From: an uncultured Bacilli bacterium
Lineage (GTDB): Bacteria > Bacillota_I > Bacilli_A > RF39 > UBA660
Assembly: GCA_947631655.1 (NCBI GenBank)
Contig: CANRME010000075.1
Location: 1-6,050, forward strand
DNA: 6,050 nt
Reading direction: 5' to 3'
This document shows positions 1-5,320 of the stretch, piece after piece. The notes below the pieces were generated by a model that saw only the letters and a program-made list of their open reading frames with translations, had not been told where the DNA came from and ran no database searches. Both the position numbers and the translations under genes were made by a program. The stretch's first letter is position 1. Every line of letters starts with the position of its first letter.

Positions 1-465
1 ATGAAATTTGAAAGTTATAAAGAAATTAAAAATATTATTGCCGATTATGTTAAAAGACTTGATAAATTACAATATAAGGGTTATGAAGAAGATAAGGCTT
101 ATTTAAAAGGCTTATGTACAGAATTTCAAAGAACTGTTGGAGATGAAGCGGAAAGAGTCATTAAAAATCATTTAGACGATTTTGGAAGAAATTTAGTACA
201 ACAAGAATTTTATGCTAAATTAAAAACACAAAAAACTTTTAAAAATATTATGTTTTTAAAAAAATTAGCTATTTATAATGATGAAAAAACTAGTATGGCA
301 GTTAGTAATCTTTTAAATGATTATGTTGCTTTAATGTGGAAATATTATGGTAAAAAAACTGATGCTACTTTAGTATTAGGTATGTTAAGAATTAATGAAA
401 GAGTTAATAATTTAAGGTGTACACTAATACCTAGTGCTAATACTAAATTAGAAAGAAAGTTATAA
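1..465 (+). CDS. Hypothetical protein, 154 residues
   Basis: I do not recognise this protein. It starts with ATG at the first base of the window, so its ribosome binding site is out of view and an upstream extension cannot be excluded; the MKFESYKEIK opening looks like a natural N-terminus. The product is highly charged and Lys/Glu-rich, with no signal peptide, no membrane segment and no obvious metal-binding motif; the only cysteines are near residues 39 and 138. The spacing of hydrophobic residues suggests a mostly helical soluble cytoplasmic protein. Its TAA stop lies inside the left arm of a terminator hairpin, so it probably ends its own transcript and is not co-transcribed with tgt. Codon use matches its neighbours. 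That it is a real gene is likely; its function is unknown. Confidence 0.75.
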   Translation: MKFESYKEIKNIIADYVKRLDKLQYKGYEEDKAYLKGLCTEFQRTVGDEAERVIKNHLDDFGRNLVQQEFYAKLKTQKTFKNIMFLKKLAIYNDEKTSMAVSNLLNDYVALMWKYYGKKTDATLVLGMLRINERVNNLRCTLIPSANTKLERKL

Positions 466-484
466 TGCAAATTATAGCTTTTTT
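456..484 (+). terminator. Intrinsic terminator overlapping the stop of the first gene
   Basis: An 11-bp stem (456-466 with 471-481, one G-U pair) closes on a GCAA tetraloop of the GNRA type at 467-470. The strand after it is T-rich (479-484, then C and more Ts). The TAA stop of the upstream gene (463-465) lies in the left arm. This separates the first gene from tgt. Confidence 0.75.
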
Positions 485-487
485 CTT

Positions 488-515
488 TGGTAATTTTAGG
501 CAGATATGATATAAT
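488..515 (+). promoter_or_regulatory. Probable promoter of the tgt operon
   Basis: A perfect TATAAT sits at 510-515, overlapping a second -10-like TATGAT at 505-510. A weak -35 (TTGGTA, 488-493) lies 16 bp upstream. Transcription would begin near 517-522, leaving only about 15-20 nt before the tgt start at 538, with the Shine-Dalgarno-like AGGAG (522-526) at or near the very 5' end of the mRNA. Such a short leader leaves no room for a preQ1 riboswitch. Confidence 0.55.
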
Positions 516-537
516 TTATTTAGGAGTGCGAAGTATC

Positions 538-1671
538 ATGAAAATTAAATACACATTATTAAAAAATGAAAAAAATACTAGTGCCAGATTAGGTAAAATA
601 GAAACTAATTATGGAACATATGATACTCCGATGTTTATGTCGGTTGGGACGAATGCAACGGTTAAGACTTTATCACCAGAAGAATTAAAAGATGTTCATT
701 CGGGAATTATTTTAGCTAATACTTATCATTTATGGTTAAGACCTGGGGAAGATATAGTAGCCAAAGCAGGAGGTCTTCATAAATTTATGAATTGGGATGG
801 TCCGATATTAACGGATTCTGGAGGTTTTCAAGTATTTTCTTTAGCTAAACCTAAAGATATTACGGAAGAAGGAGTAAAGTTTAAAAATCATTTAAATGGC
901 GATGAATTATTACTTACACCGGAAAAATCAATTGAAATTCAAAATAAATTAGATAGTGATATAGCCATGTCTTTTGATGAATGTGTGGGATGGCCCGCAA
1001 CATATGAATATTGTAAGAATAGTGTGGAAAGAACCTTAGACTGGGCAAGACGCGGTAAAAAAGTTTTTAACAACGAAAGACAAAGTTTATTTGGTATAGT
1101 TCAGGGTGGTGAATACGAAGATTTAAGACGTCATTGTGTGGAAGAATTAGTTAAAATGGATTTCGATGGATACTCTATTGGTGGTACTAGTGTCGGAGAA
1201 GATAAACCAACAATGTATAAAATGGTGTCTTATGCTACGAAGTATTTACCAGAAGATAAGGTTAGATATTTAATGGGAGTAGGAGACCCTATTGATATAA
1301 TTGAAAATGTGATACGCGGAATTGATATTTTTGATTGTGTAAGTCCCACTAGACTTGCAAGACATGGGCATTTTTATACTAAGTATGGAAAAAAGAATAT
1401 AAAAAATAGCCAGTACAAAGATGATTTCTCTTTACTTACAGAGGATTGCGATTGTTACACTTGTAAGCATTATTCGAAAGCATATATAAGACATTTAATA
1501 ATAGCAGGTGAAACATTTGGAGCTCGACTTTTATCGATACATAATATAAGATATTTAATAAAGCTTACTGAAGATTTAAGAGAAGCTATTAGGAATGATA
1601 ATATTTTAGAATATAGGGATAATTTTATAAAGAATTATTATGGTGATGATTATGAATATAAAGACATTTAA
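538..1671 (+). CDS. tgt: tRNA-guanine transglycosylase (queuine/preQ1 tRNA-ribosyltransferase)
   Basis: The enzyme exchanges guanine-34 in the anticodon of the GUN tRNAs (Asp, Asn, His, Tyr) for a queuosine precursor (preQ1 in most bacteria) in the cytoplasm. The 377-residue length is typical. Visible landmarks, matched by recall to the Zymomonas mobilis enzyme, are the general-base Asp93 in DSGGFQVFS, the substrate-binding Asp147 in FDEC, Gln190 in GIVQGG, the pocket loop GGTSVGE (215-221), and the nucleophile Asp266 in FDCVSPTR. The zinc site is Cys304, Cys306, Cys309 and His335. Val219 is the residue usual in bacterial enzymes, where eukaryotes have Gly. I chose ATG 538 over the in-frame TTG at 487 because AGGAG (522-526) precedes it, the extra 17 residues match nothing in the family, and TTG 487 lies upstream of the -10. 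No other queuosine gene is visible nearby. The next gene overlaps its 3' end by 20 nt. Confidence 0.95.
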   Translation: MKIKYTLLKNEKNTSARLGKIETNYGTYDTPMFMSVGTNATVKTLSPEELKDVHSGIILANTYHLWLRPGEDIVAKAGGLHKFMNWDGPILTDSGGFQVFSLAKPKDITEEGVKFKNHLNGDELLLTPEKSIEIQNKLDSDIAMSFDECVGWPATYEYCKNSVERTLDWARRGKKVFNNERQSLFGIVQGGEYEDLRRHCVEELVKMDFDGYSIGGTSVGEDKPTMYKMVSYATKYLPEDKVRYLMGVGDPIDIIENVIRGIDIFDCVSPTRLARHGHFYTKYGKKNIKNSQYKDDFSLLTEDCDCYTCKHYSKAYIRHLIIAGETFGARLLSIHNIRYLIKLTEDLREAIRNDNILEYRDNFIKNYYGDDYEYKDI

Positions 1672-1948
1672 TATAATATTAGTAATTACTATTTTACTTG
1701 TTTTAATTATTCCGTCATCTTATGCGGTATATACTACTCATAATGAAAGGTTATATGAAGTGTTAGATAATAAGATGATAGAAGAAGCGATTGCTTGTTA
1801 TAATAAAAAGGAATGCATTACGAAACTTATTACTTTGCAGGAATTATATGATAAGGGTTATTTAGAAGAACAAATTGATCCAATAAGTAAGGAAATACTT
1901 AATCCTAATATCACTATTGATATTGAAAAAAAAGTAGTTAATCGCTAA
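1652..1948 (+). CDS. Small exported protein, 98 residues, possibly pilin-like
   Basis: The likely start is ATG 1652, since GGTGAT (1642-1647) sits 4 nt upstream and matches the tail of the extended Shine-Dalgarno sequence; in-frame ATGs at 1640 and 1646 are possible but less well placed. Residues 6-22 form a strongly hydrophobic segment after a short N-terminus with one Lys. A plausible signal peptidase I site follows (SSYA before VY, near residue 25), so the mature protein would be about 73 residues outside the membrane; if uncleaved it is a single-pass anchor. The mature part carries Cys49 and Cys55 and the stretch LQELYDKGYLEEQIDP, which recalls the C-terminal part of secreted pilin-like proteins in related Firmicutes. 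That resemblance is from memory, and there is no prepilin G-FTLIE cleavage motif. It overlaps tgt by 20 nt, so it is translationally coupled and co-transcribed. It occupies the place where many genomes have yajC, but it lacks YajC features. Confidence 0.7.
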   Translation: MNIKTFNIILVITILLVLIIPSSYAVYTTHNERLYEVLDNKMIEEAIACYNKKECITKLITLQELYDKGYLEEQIDPISKEILNPNITIDIEKKVVNR

Positions 1949-1949
1949 A

Positions 1950-1989
1950 AAAGAACTCTTAGTTAATTTTCGCTATTTAAGAGTTCTTT
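1950..1989 (-). terminator. Terminator hairpin between convergent genes
   Basis: A perfect 12-bp stem (1950-1961 with 1978-1989; arm AAAGAACTCTTA) has a 16-nt loop. On the minus strand it runs into a T6 tract (complement of 1947-1952), so it is the stronger terminator for the 222-residue gene, whose last codons and TAG stop (1973-1975) lie within it. On the plus strand the trailing sequence is TTTCTAG, a weaker U-tract, so it may also end the tgt operon transcript. Confidence 0.8.
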
Positions 1990-2641
1990 CTAGTTTAGGA
2001 TATTTTTTATTTAATACTTCTTTATCTTTAATACCAAGTAATCTTTGATAATGTTCATGATAAGTCATTCTTGTTTTTTCTAGCCATAAATAATCTAATA
2101 TTTCTTTATGAGTTTGATTACTTAAACTTGTAGTTTCTTTAAATGCATTTTCACCAATTAATAATCCTTTTTCTTTTCTTATCTCCCGAATAAAATCAGG
2201 ATAATATTCAGCAATGATATTAGTATTATAATTATCTTTTTTAAGTCTACCGAAGAAAGTATAAGGTAGGCGATATAACATACTATATATTTCTTGTAAT
2301 TCATTTTTTAAAAGTTTAATCCAATCATACTTGTATATTCGATTGATAAAGTAACTAATATCAAAATATTTTTCTTCATTTTCTAAATATTTATCTGTTA
2401 TATCTGGAGTACTTTTATTTAATTTATTAATAATTATGGTAAAAATATTTTTTAAAACGTCCTTATGTTCAAGATAGAAACTACCAGGGCCATAAGTGTA
2501 TTTAAATTTATCAATTAATACTAATAATTCATAAAACGATAATGTTTTAATGTAACTATATAAATTACTATCCTTTTCTTCAATCATTTGAATAACTTTG
2601 TCAGTTTTATTTTTTGCTTCATTTAAATCTTGTAAATTCAT
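1973..2641 (-). CDS. Hypothetical protein, 222 residues
   Basis: I do not recognise this protein. It is soluble-looking, rich in Lys, Glu, Tyr and Leu, with no signal peptide or membrane segment and no cysteines. The N-terminal part (about 1-80) and the C-terminal part (about 160-222) look helical. Local landmarks are YGPGSFYLEHKD near residues 50-61 and LDYLWLEKTRMTYHEHYQRLLG near 183-204; the latter is His/Tyr-rich, but I can assign no activity. The ATG is preceded by a run of five Gs (2649-2653 on this strand) 7 nt away, an imperfect Shine-Dalgarno sequence. It has its own near-consensus promoter and its own terminator, so it is a monocistronic unit divergent from the recombinase gene. That it is real is well supported by the signals at both ends; its function is unknown. 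Confidence 0.8.
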   Translation of the reverse strand: MNLQDLNEAKNKTDKVIQMIEEKDSNLYSYIKTLSFYELLVLIDKFKYTYGPGSFYLEHKDVLKNIFTIIINKLNKSTPDITDKYLENEEKYFDISYFINRIYKYDWIKLLKNELQEIYSMLYRLPYTFFGRLKKDNYNTNIIAEYYPDFIREIRKEKGLLIGENAFKETTSLSNQTHKEILDYLWLEKTRMTYHEHYQRLLGIKDKEVLNKKYPKLERTLK

Positions 2642-2684
2642 AATTTTTCCCCCTTTTTTAAGTTAACCCCCAGCTGTTGCATAA

Positions 2685-2713
2685 ATTATAGCATGTTTAC
2701 ATTTATTTGTCAA
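2685..2713 (-). promoter_or_regulatory. Strong sigma-A-type promoter for the 222-residue gene
   Basis: On the minus strand there is a perfect TTGACA (2708-2713) and a perfect TATAAT (2685-2690) with a 17-bp spacer (2691-2707). Transcription should start near 2678, giving a leader of about 37 nt that contains a G-rich patch, a GTTAAC palindrome and the GGGGG ribosome-binding region. Confidence 0.9.
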
Positions 2714-2721
2714 ATAGAATG

Positions 2722-2736
2722 GATATTGTTAATATC
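2722..2736. promoter_or_regulatory. Perfect inverted repeat between divergent promoters, candidate operator
   Basis: GATATT-GTT-AATATC is a perfect 6-bp inverted repeat with a 3-nt spacer. It lies 8 bp outside the minus-strand -35 (2708-2713) and 20 bp before the plus-strand -35-like element (2757-2762), where a dimeric regulator could affect both. In DNA this AT-rich a 12-bp palindrome can arise by chance, so the operator reading is only a suggestion. Confidence 0.3.
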
Positions 2737-2756
2737 AGAGAGAAGAAGTCTATATA

Positions 2757-2785
2757 TTTAAAACGATTAAACATTATGTTATAAT
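2757..2785 (+). promoter_or_regulatory. Extended -10 promoter for the recombinase gene
   Basis: An extended -10, TGTTATAAT, sits at 2777-2785 with a -35-like TTTAAA (2757-2762) 17 bp upstream. The start point would be near 2792, only about 11 nt before the ATG at 2803, so the mRNA would be almost leaderless. GTGAT (2793-2797) is the only possible ribosome-binding sequence. Confidence 0.7.
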
Positions 2786-2802
2786 TTAAATTGTGATGGT
2801 AT

Positions 2803-3690
2803 ATGAATTACAAAGACAAATTTATTGAATATTTAAGAAAAGAAAGAAGATACTCGGAATATACAGTAAAAGGTTATGATGATAATATAGATGATTTTAT
2901 AAAATTCATGAGTGCGCGAAATATAAATGTTTTAGAAGTAAGTAAGGATGATATTAGAGAGTACTTAAAATATTTAGATAGTTTAAATTTTAAAAATGCA
3001 ACAATAGTAAGAAGATTAAGTTCTCTAAGAAGTTTTTATAATTATTTAGTTAGTAATAATTTAATTAAAAGTAATCCTATGAAATTAATTAAGAATCCCA
3101 AAAAAGAAAAAAAATTACCTAATTTTTTACAATATGATGAGTTTATGAAATTATTAGAAAGTATTAAAAATGATGATGCTTTAAGTATTAGAAATAAACT
3201 TATTTTAGAGTTATTATATGCTACGGGATTAAGAGTTAGTGAATTAGTTAATATTAAAATAAAAGATATTGATTTTAGTAATAAAGTTATTAAAACACTT
3301 GGAAAGGGTAGTAAAGAAAGATTAGTTTATTTTGGCGATTATGCGAAAGAATTATTGGATGTTTATATAAATAGTGAGCGAAATGAATTATTAAATGGTA
3401 AAGTTAGTGAATATTTACTTATTAATAATCAAGGAGGACATTTAACTGCTAGGGGAGTAGAAGATATTATTGATAGAATAGTAAATGAAGCTTCTTTAAA
3501 ACACAAAATAAGTCCACATGTTTTAAGACATACTTTTGCTACACATTTACTTGATAATGGAGCGGATTTATTAAGTGTTAAAGAGCTCTTAGGACACGAA
3601 TCTTTAAAAGCAACCCAAATATATACCCATATTACCGAAGAAAGATTAAGGAGTGTATATCTTCATAGTCATCCAAGAGCGAAAAAATAA
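2803..3690 (+). CDS. XerC/XerD-like tyrosine recombinase
   Basis: This is a full-length 295-residue tyrosine recombinase of the Xer group, which normally works in pairs at a dif site to resolve chromosome dimers through a covalent 3'-phosphotyrosine intermediate. The N-terminal SAM-like core-binding domain covers about residues 1-85 (YLRKERRYSEYTVKGY, then RRLSSLRSFYNYL). The catalytic domain follows from about 105, with all expected residues visible: Arg144 in ATGLRVSEL, Lys168 in GKGSKER, His239 and Arg242 in SPHVLRHTFATHLL, His265 in LLGHESL, and nucleophile Tyr274 in QIYTH. It therefore looks active. I cannot decide between XerC and XerD from one protein, so no symbol is given. A role private to a mobile element is less likely, because the ancestral neighbours are ordinary genes and the adjacent insertion sequence uses an unrelated DDE transposase. 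Its TAA stop lies in the left arm of the 25-bp hairpin duplicated by the insertion. Confidence 0.93.
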   Translation: MNYKDKFIEYLRKERRYSEYTVKGYDDNIDDFIKFMSARNINVLEVSKDDIREYLKYLDSLNFKNATIVRRLSSLRSFYNYLVSNNLIKSNPMKLIKNPKKEKKLPNFLQYDEFMKLLESIKNDDALSIRNKLILELLYATGLRVSELVNIKIKDIDFSNKVIKTLGKGSKERLVYFGDYAKELLDVYINSERNELLNGKVSEYLLINNQGGHLTARGVEDIIDRIVNEASLKHKISPHVLRHTFATHLLDNGADLLSVKELLGHESLKATQIYTHITEERLRSVYLHSHPRAKK

Positions 3691-3709
3691 AGCTTTATTA
3701 GCTTTATTT
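3685..3709. repeat. Left copy of the 25-bp direct repeat, a terminator-like hairpin
   Basis: The repeat consists of arm AAATAAAGCT, loop TTATT and arm AGCTTTATTT, a perfect 10-bp stem. It abuts the left terminal repeat of the insertion sequence (CAGAGCG starts at 3710) and contains the TAA stop of the recombinase gene at 3688-3690. The core stem AAAGCT/AGCTTT with an A-rich lead and T-rich tail reads the same way on both strands, as expected of a bidirectional terminator, though with only two G-C pairs it would be weak. The second copy is at 5304-5328 in the same orientation, including the asymmetric loop. Confidence 0.93.
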
Positions 3710-3724
3710 CAGAGCGTTGACAAA
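3710..3724 (+). repeat. Left terminal inverted repeat (IRL)
   Basis: CAGAGCGTTGACAAA pairs with the right end at 14 of 15 positions; the only difference is T/A at position 9. It contains a TTGACA (3717-3722), but no -10 lies at a suitable distance, so it is not scored as a promoter. It also supplies most of the left arm of the terminator-like hairpin that follows. Confidence 0.9.
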
Positions 3725-3746
3725 GTTCAATGCTCTTTATTTTTTT
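3711..3746 (+). terminator. Inward-facing terminator at the left end of the insertion sequence
   Basis: A 10-bp stem (3711-3720 with 3727-3736, one G-U pair) has loop CAAAGT and is followed by TTATTTTTTT (3737-3746), which is a good intrinsic terminator on the plus strand. It lies directly after the recombinase gene and its hairpin, so it would stop read-through from xer before it reaches the transposase gene. The arm is built from the terminal repeat, so it travels with the element. Confidence 0.75.
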
Positions 3747-3769
3747 AAAAAGTGTTGTATAATGTATTT

Positions 3770-3822
3770 GTAAGAACGCTTTATATAATCCAATTTTAAA
3801 GCTTACAGTTCTTACTTTTTTT
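3770..3822 (+). terminator. Second leader hairpin with T7 tail upstream of the transposase
   Basis: GTAAGAAC (3770-3777) pairs perfectly with GTTCTTAC (3808-3815). Just inside, GCTTT (3778-3782) pairs with AAAGC (3798-3802), leaving a 5-nt bulge (3803-3807) and a 15-nt loop. Seven Ts follow (3816-3822). It looks like a second terminator or attenuator before the transposase promoter. A TATAAT at 3758-3763 sits one -10-to-start distance upstream of its first base, so it might also be a free-standing short RNA; no good -35 is seen for that. Confidence 0.55.
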
Positions 3823-3831
3823 ATGTATCTA

Positions 3832-3840
3832 TGTTATAAT
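3832..3840 (+). promoter_or_regulatory. Extended -10 promoter of the transposase gene
   Basis: TGTTATAAT is a perfect extended -10. The matching -35 position (3812-3817, TTACTT) is poor, which is tolerable with an extended -10. Transcription would start near 3847, downstream of the GTG at 3845 but upstream of the ATG at 3875, which supports the ATG as the true start. The promoter lies after both left-end terminators, so transposase expression would depend on it alone. Confidence 0.65.
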
Positions 3841-3874
3841 ATAAGTGGATTATATAAAGAAAGTAAGTGATTAT

Positions 3875-5320
3875 ATGATAACTATTAACAAAGAAATCCA
3901 AAGTGAAATTGTATTTATGCCAATGGAAGATATGGTTCCTAAAGACAGTATCTTTAGAAAGATTGATAAATATATTGATTTCACTTTTATTTATGACCTC
4001 ATTATTGATAAATATTCTATAGATAATGGAAGACCTAGTATTGATCCTGTGGTATTATTCAAAATGGTTTTTATTCAAGCAATTGATGGTATTAAATCTA
4101 TGCGTCAGACATGTAATAAAATCAGATCTGATGCTGAATACAGATGGTTCTTAGGTATTCCTTTTGGTAAATCTACTCCTCATTTTTCAACTTTTAGTAA
4201 AAATTATGAACGAAGATTTAAAAATTCTACTCTTTTCGAAGATATATTTACTAATATTGTTAATCAAGCTATTAAATATCATTTAGTTGATGGAACTACT
4301 TTTTATACTGATTCTACTCATAAAAAAGCAAATGCTAATAAAAATAAATATACAGATGAAATAGTTAAGGAAGTAAAAAAAAGAAGAATAGATTTAGAAA
4401 ATGAAATAAATGAAGAAAGAATTAAAAATGGTGAAAAACCTTTTGATTACAAAGATGAAATAAAAGAAAAACATATTAAAGTAAGTAAAACTGATAAAGA
4501 AAGTGGATATTATCATAGAGATAATAAAGAAAAAGGATTTATGTATCTTGATCATCGTACTGTAGATCATAAATGCAATATAATAGTAGATTGTTATATG
4601 ACGCCAGGTAATGTTCATGATTCTACACCATATATCTTTAGAATGGAACATATAAAAAAGAAATTTGATTTCAAGATAAAACAATGTGCTATTGATAGTG
4701 GATATGATATATTAGAAATTAGAAAATATTTTCATGATAATAATATATTTGGGGTGATAGGTTATCGAAGATATGGAACAAAGGAATCGAGAAAAGAAAG
4801 AAGTAAATATGAATATAATAAAGAACTTGATGTATATGTAGAAAGAGAAACCGGAGAAATATTAGAGTATACAAAACATGTTAATAAACTAGGTTATAAA
4901 CTATATTCAAATATAGATAAAAGTAAAAAAAAACTACGACATATAAATGAAGAATTAAAAGAAGAAATGAGAAGAAATAGATTATCAGAAGAAGGGAAAA
5001 AGTTATATTCAAATAGATGTCAAAAAATAGAAAGAAGTTTTGCAGATTCAAAGAATAATCATGGATATAGATATGCCATGTATAAAGGTTTAGAGAAAAA
5101 TCAAAATTATACATGGTTAATTTGTGCTGCCCAAAACATCAAGATAATAGCAATAAGGAAGAGTAAAACAGAAGAAAAGGGCACAAAAATATCAAAAATA
5201 CATGAAAATATAATAAATTTTTTCAAAACATCAAAAAATTTTATAAAAAATTTATGCATAACAAAACCTCTAGAAAAAAATCTAGGGGTTTGTCTACGCT
5301 CTGAAATAAAGCTTTATTAG
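3875..5320 (+). CDS. IS1182-like DDE transposase
   Basis: The enzyme cuts and joins the ends of its own element. From ATG 3875 it has 481 residues. The N-terminal region carries the family-typical VPKDSIFRKIDKYIDFTFIYDL and NGRPSIDPVVLFKM stretches (DUF772-like DNA-binding region). The catalytic triad candidates are Asp146 in FYTDSTH, Asp274 in AIDSGYD and Glu386 in QKIERSFADSKNNHGYRYA. A Lys/Glu-rich insertion lies between the first two (about residues 160-215). GTG 3845 would add ten residues but lies at or before the predicted mRNA start; GTGAT (3867-3871) is a plausible ribosome-binding site for 3875. No frameshift or internal stop is present, so it should be active. Oddly, the frame crosses the right terminal repeat: the Glu codon at 5303-5305 straddles the boundary, and the last four residues (IKLY) plus the TAG stop (5318-5320) are encoded by the duplicated target hairpin. 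Confidence 0.92.
   Translation: MITINKEIQSEIVFMPMEDMVPKDSIFRKIDKYIDFTFIYDLIIDKYSIDNGRPSIDPVVLFKMVFIQAIDGIKSMRQTCNKIRSDAEYRWFLGIPFGKSTPHFSTFSKNYERRFKNSTLFEDIFTNIVNQAIKYHLVDGTTFYTDSTHKKANANKNKYTDEIVKEVKKRRIDLENEINEERIKNGEKPFDYKDEIKEKHIKVSKTDKESGYYHRDNKEKGFMYLDHRTVDHKCNIIVDCYMTPGNVHDSTPYIFRMEHIKKKFDFKIKQCAIDSGYDILEIRKYFHDNNIFGVIGYRRYGTKESRKERSKYEYNKELDVYVERETGEILEYTKHVNKLGYKLYSNIDKSKKKLRHINEELKEEMRRNRLSEEGKKLYSNRCQKIERSFADSKNNHGYRYAMYKGLEKNQNYTWLICAAQNIKIIAIRKSKTEEKGTKISKIHENIINFFKTSKNFIKNLCITKPLEKNLGVCLRSEIKLY
5264..5291 (-). terminator. Inward-facing hairpin near the right end of the insertion sequence
   Basis: An 11-bp stem (5264-5274 with 5281-5291, one G-U pair) has a 6-nt homopolymer loop. 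On the minus strand it is followed by TTTTGTTATG, a moderate U-tract, so it could stop transcripts entering from the facing minus-strand gene. On the plus strand there is no T-tract after it. It lies within the 3' end of the transposase frame and overlaps the right terminal repeat by 3 nt. Confidence 0.5.
5289..5303 (-). repeat. Right terminal inverted repeat (IRR)
   Basis: Read on the minus strand this is CAGAGCGTAGACAAA, one mismatch from the left end over 15 bp. It is fully inside the transposase reading frame, so its sequence is constrained both as a transposase binding site and as codons (for V, C, L, R, S and the first base of E). Confidence 0.9.

Larger units (their letters stand above)
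3710..5303 (+). mobile_element. Complete IS1182-like insertion sequence, 1594 bp
   Basis: The element is bounded by imperfect terminal inverted repeats: CAGAGCGTTGACAAA at the left (3710-3724) and CAGAGCGTAGACAAA at the right (5289-5303 on the minus strand), matching at 14 of 15 positions. It carries a single DDE transposase gene reading left to right. The exact 25-bp hairpin lies directly outside both ends in direct orientation, which I read as the target duplication. The intact transposase, near-identical ends and perfect duplication suggest a recent insertion. The family assignment rests on transposase motifs recalled from IS1182/IS5-superfamily members. Base composition does not stand out from the host. 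Confidence 0.92.

Noticed and set aside
487..537. Upstream TTG start for tgt, adding 17 residues
   Set aside because: The extension matches nothing in the family, overlaps the promoter -10 and has no ribosome-binding site; ATG 538 has AGGAG upstream.
485..537. preQ1 riboswitch before tgt
   Set aside because: The predicted leader is under about 20 nt and contains no fitting stem-loop; the hairpin at 456-484 is better explained as the upstream gene's terminator.
1640..1948. Assignment of the small gene after tgt as yajC
   Set aside because: It has one N-terminal hydrophobic segment as YajC does, but none of the conserved YajC core after it, and it has a signal-peptidase-like site and two cysteines instead.
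3717..3722. TTGACA in the left terminal repeat as an inward promoter or circle-junction promoter
   Set aside because: No -10 is found 16-18 bp downstream (a T-run is there). An outward TTGTCT near the right end likewise finds no -10 in the left end if the ends are joined.
3845..3874. GTG start for the transposase
   Set aside because: It lies at or before the predicted transcription start from the extended -10 at 3832-3840 and adds ten residues outside the family pattern.
4394..5114. Minus-strand open frames of 96 and 77 residues inside the transposase gene
   Set aside because: They are antisense shadows of an AT-rich, Lys/Glu-rich coding sequence (Phe/Tyr/Ile-rich translations) with no promoter or ribosome-binding site that I can see.
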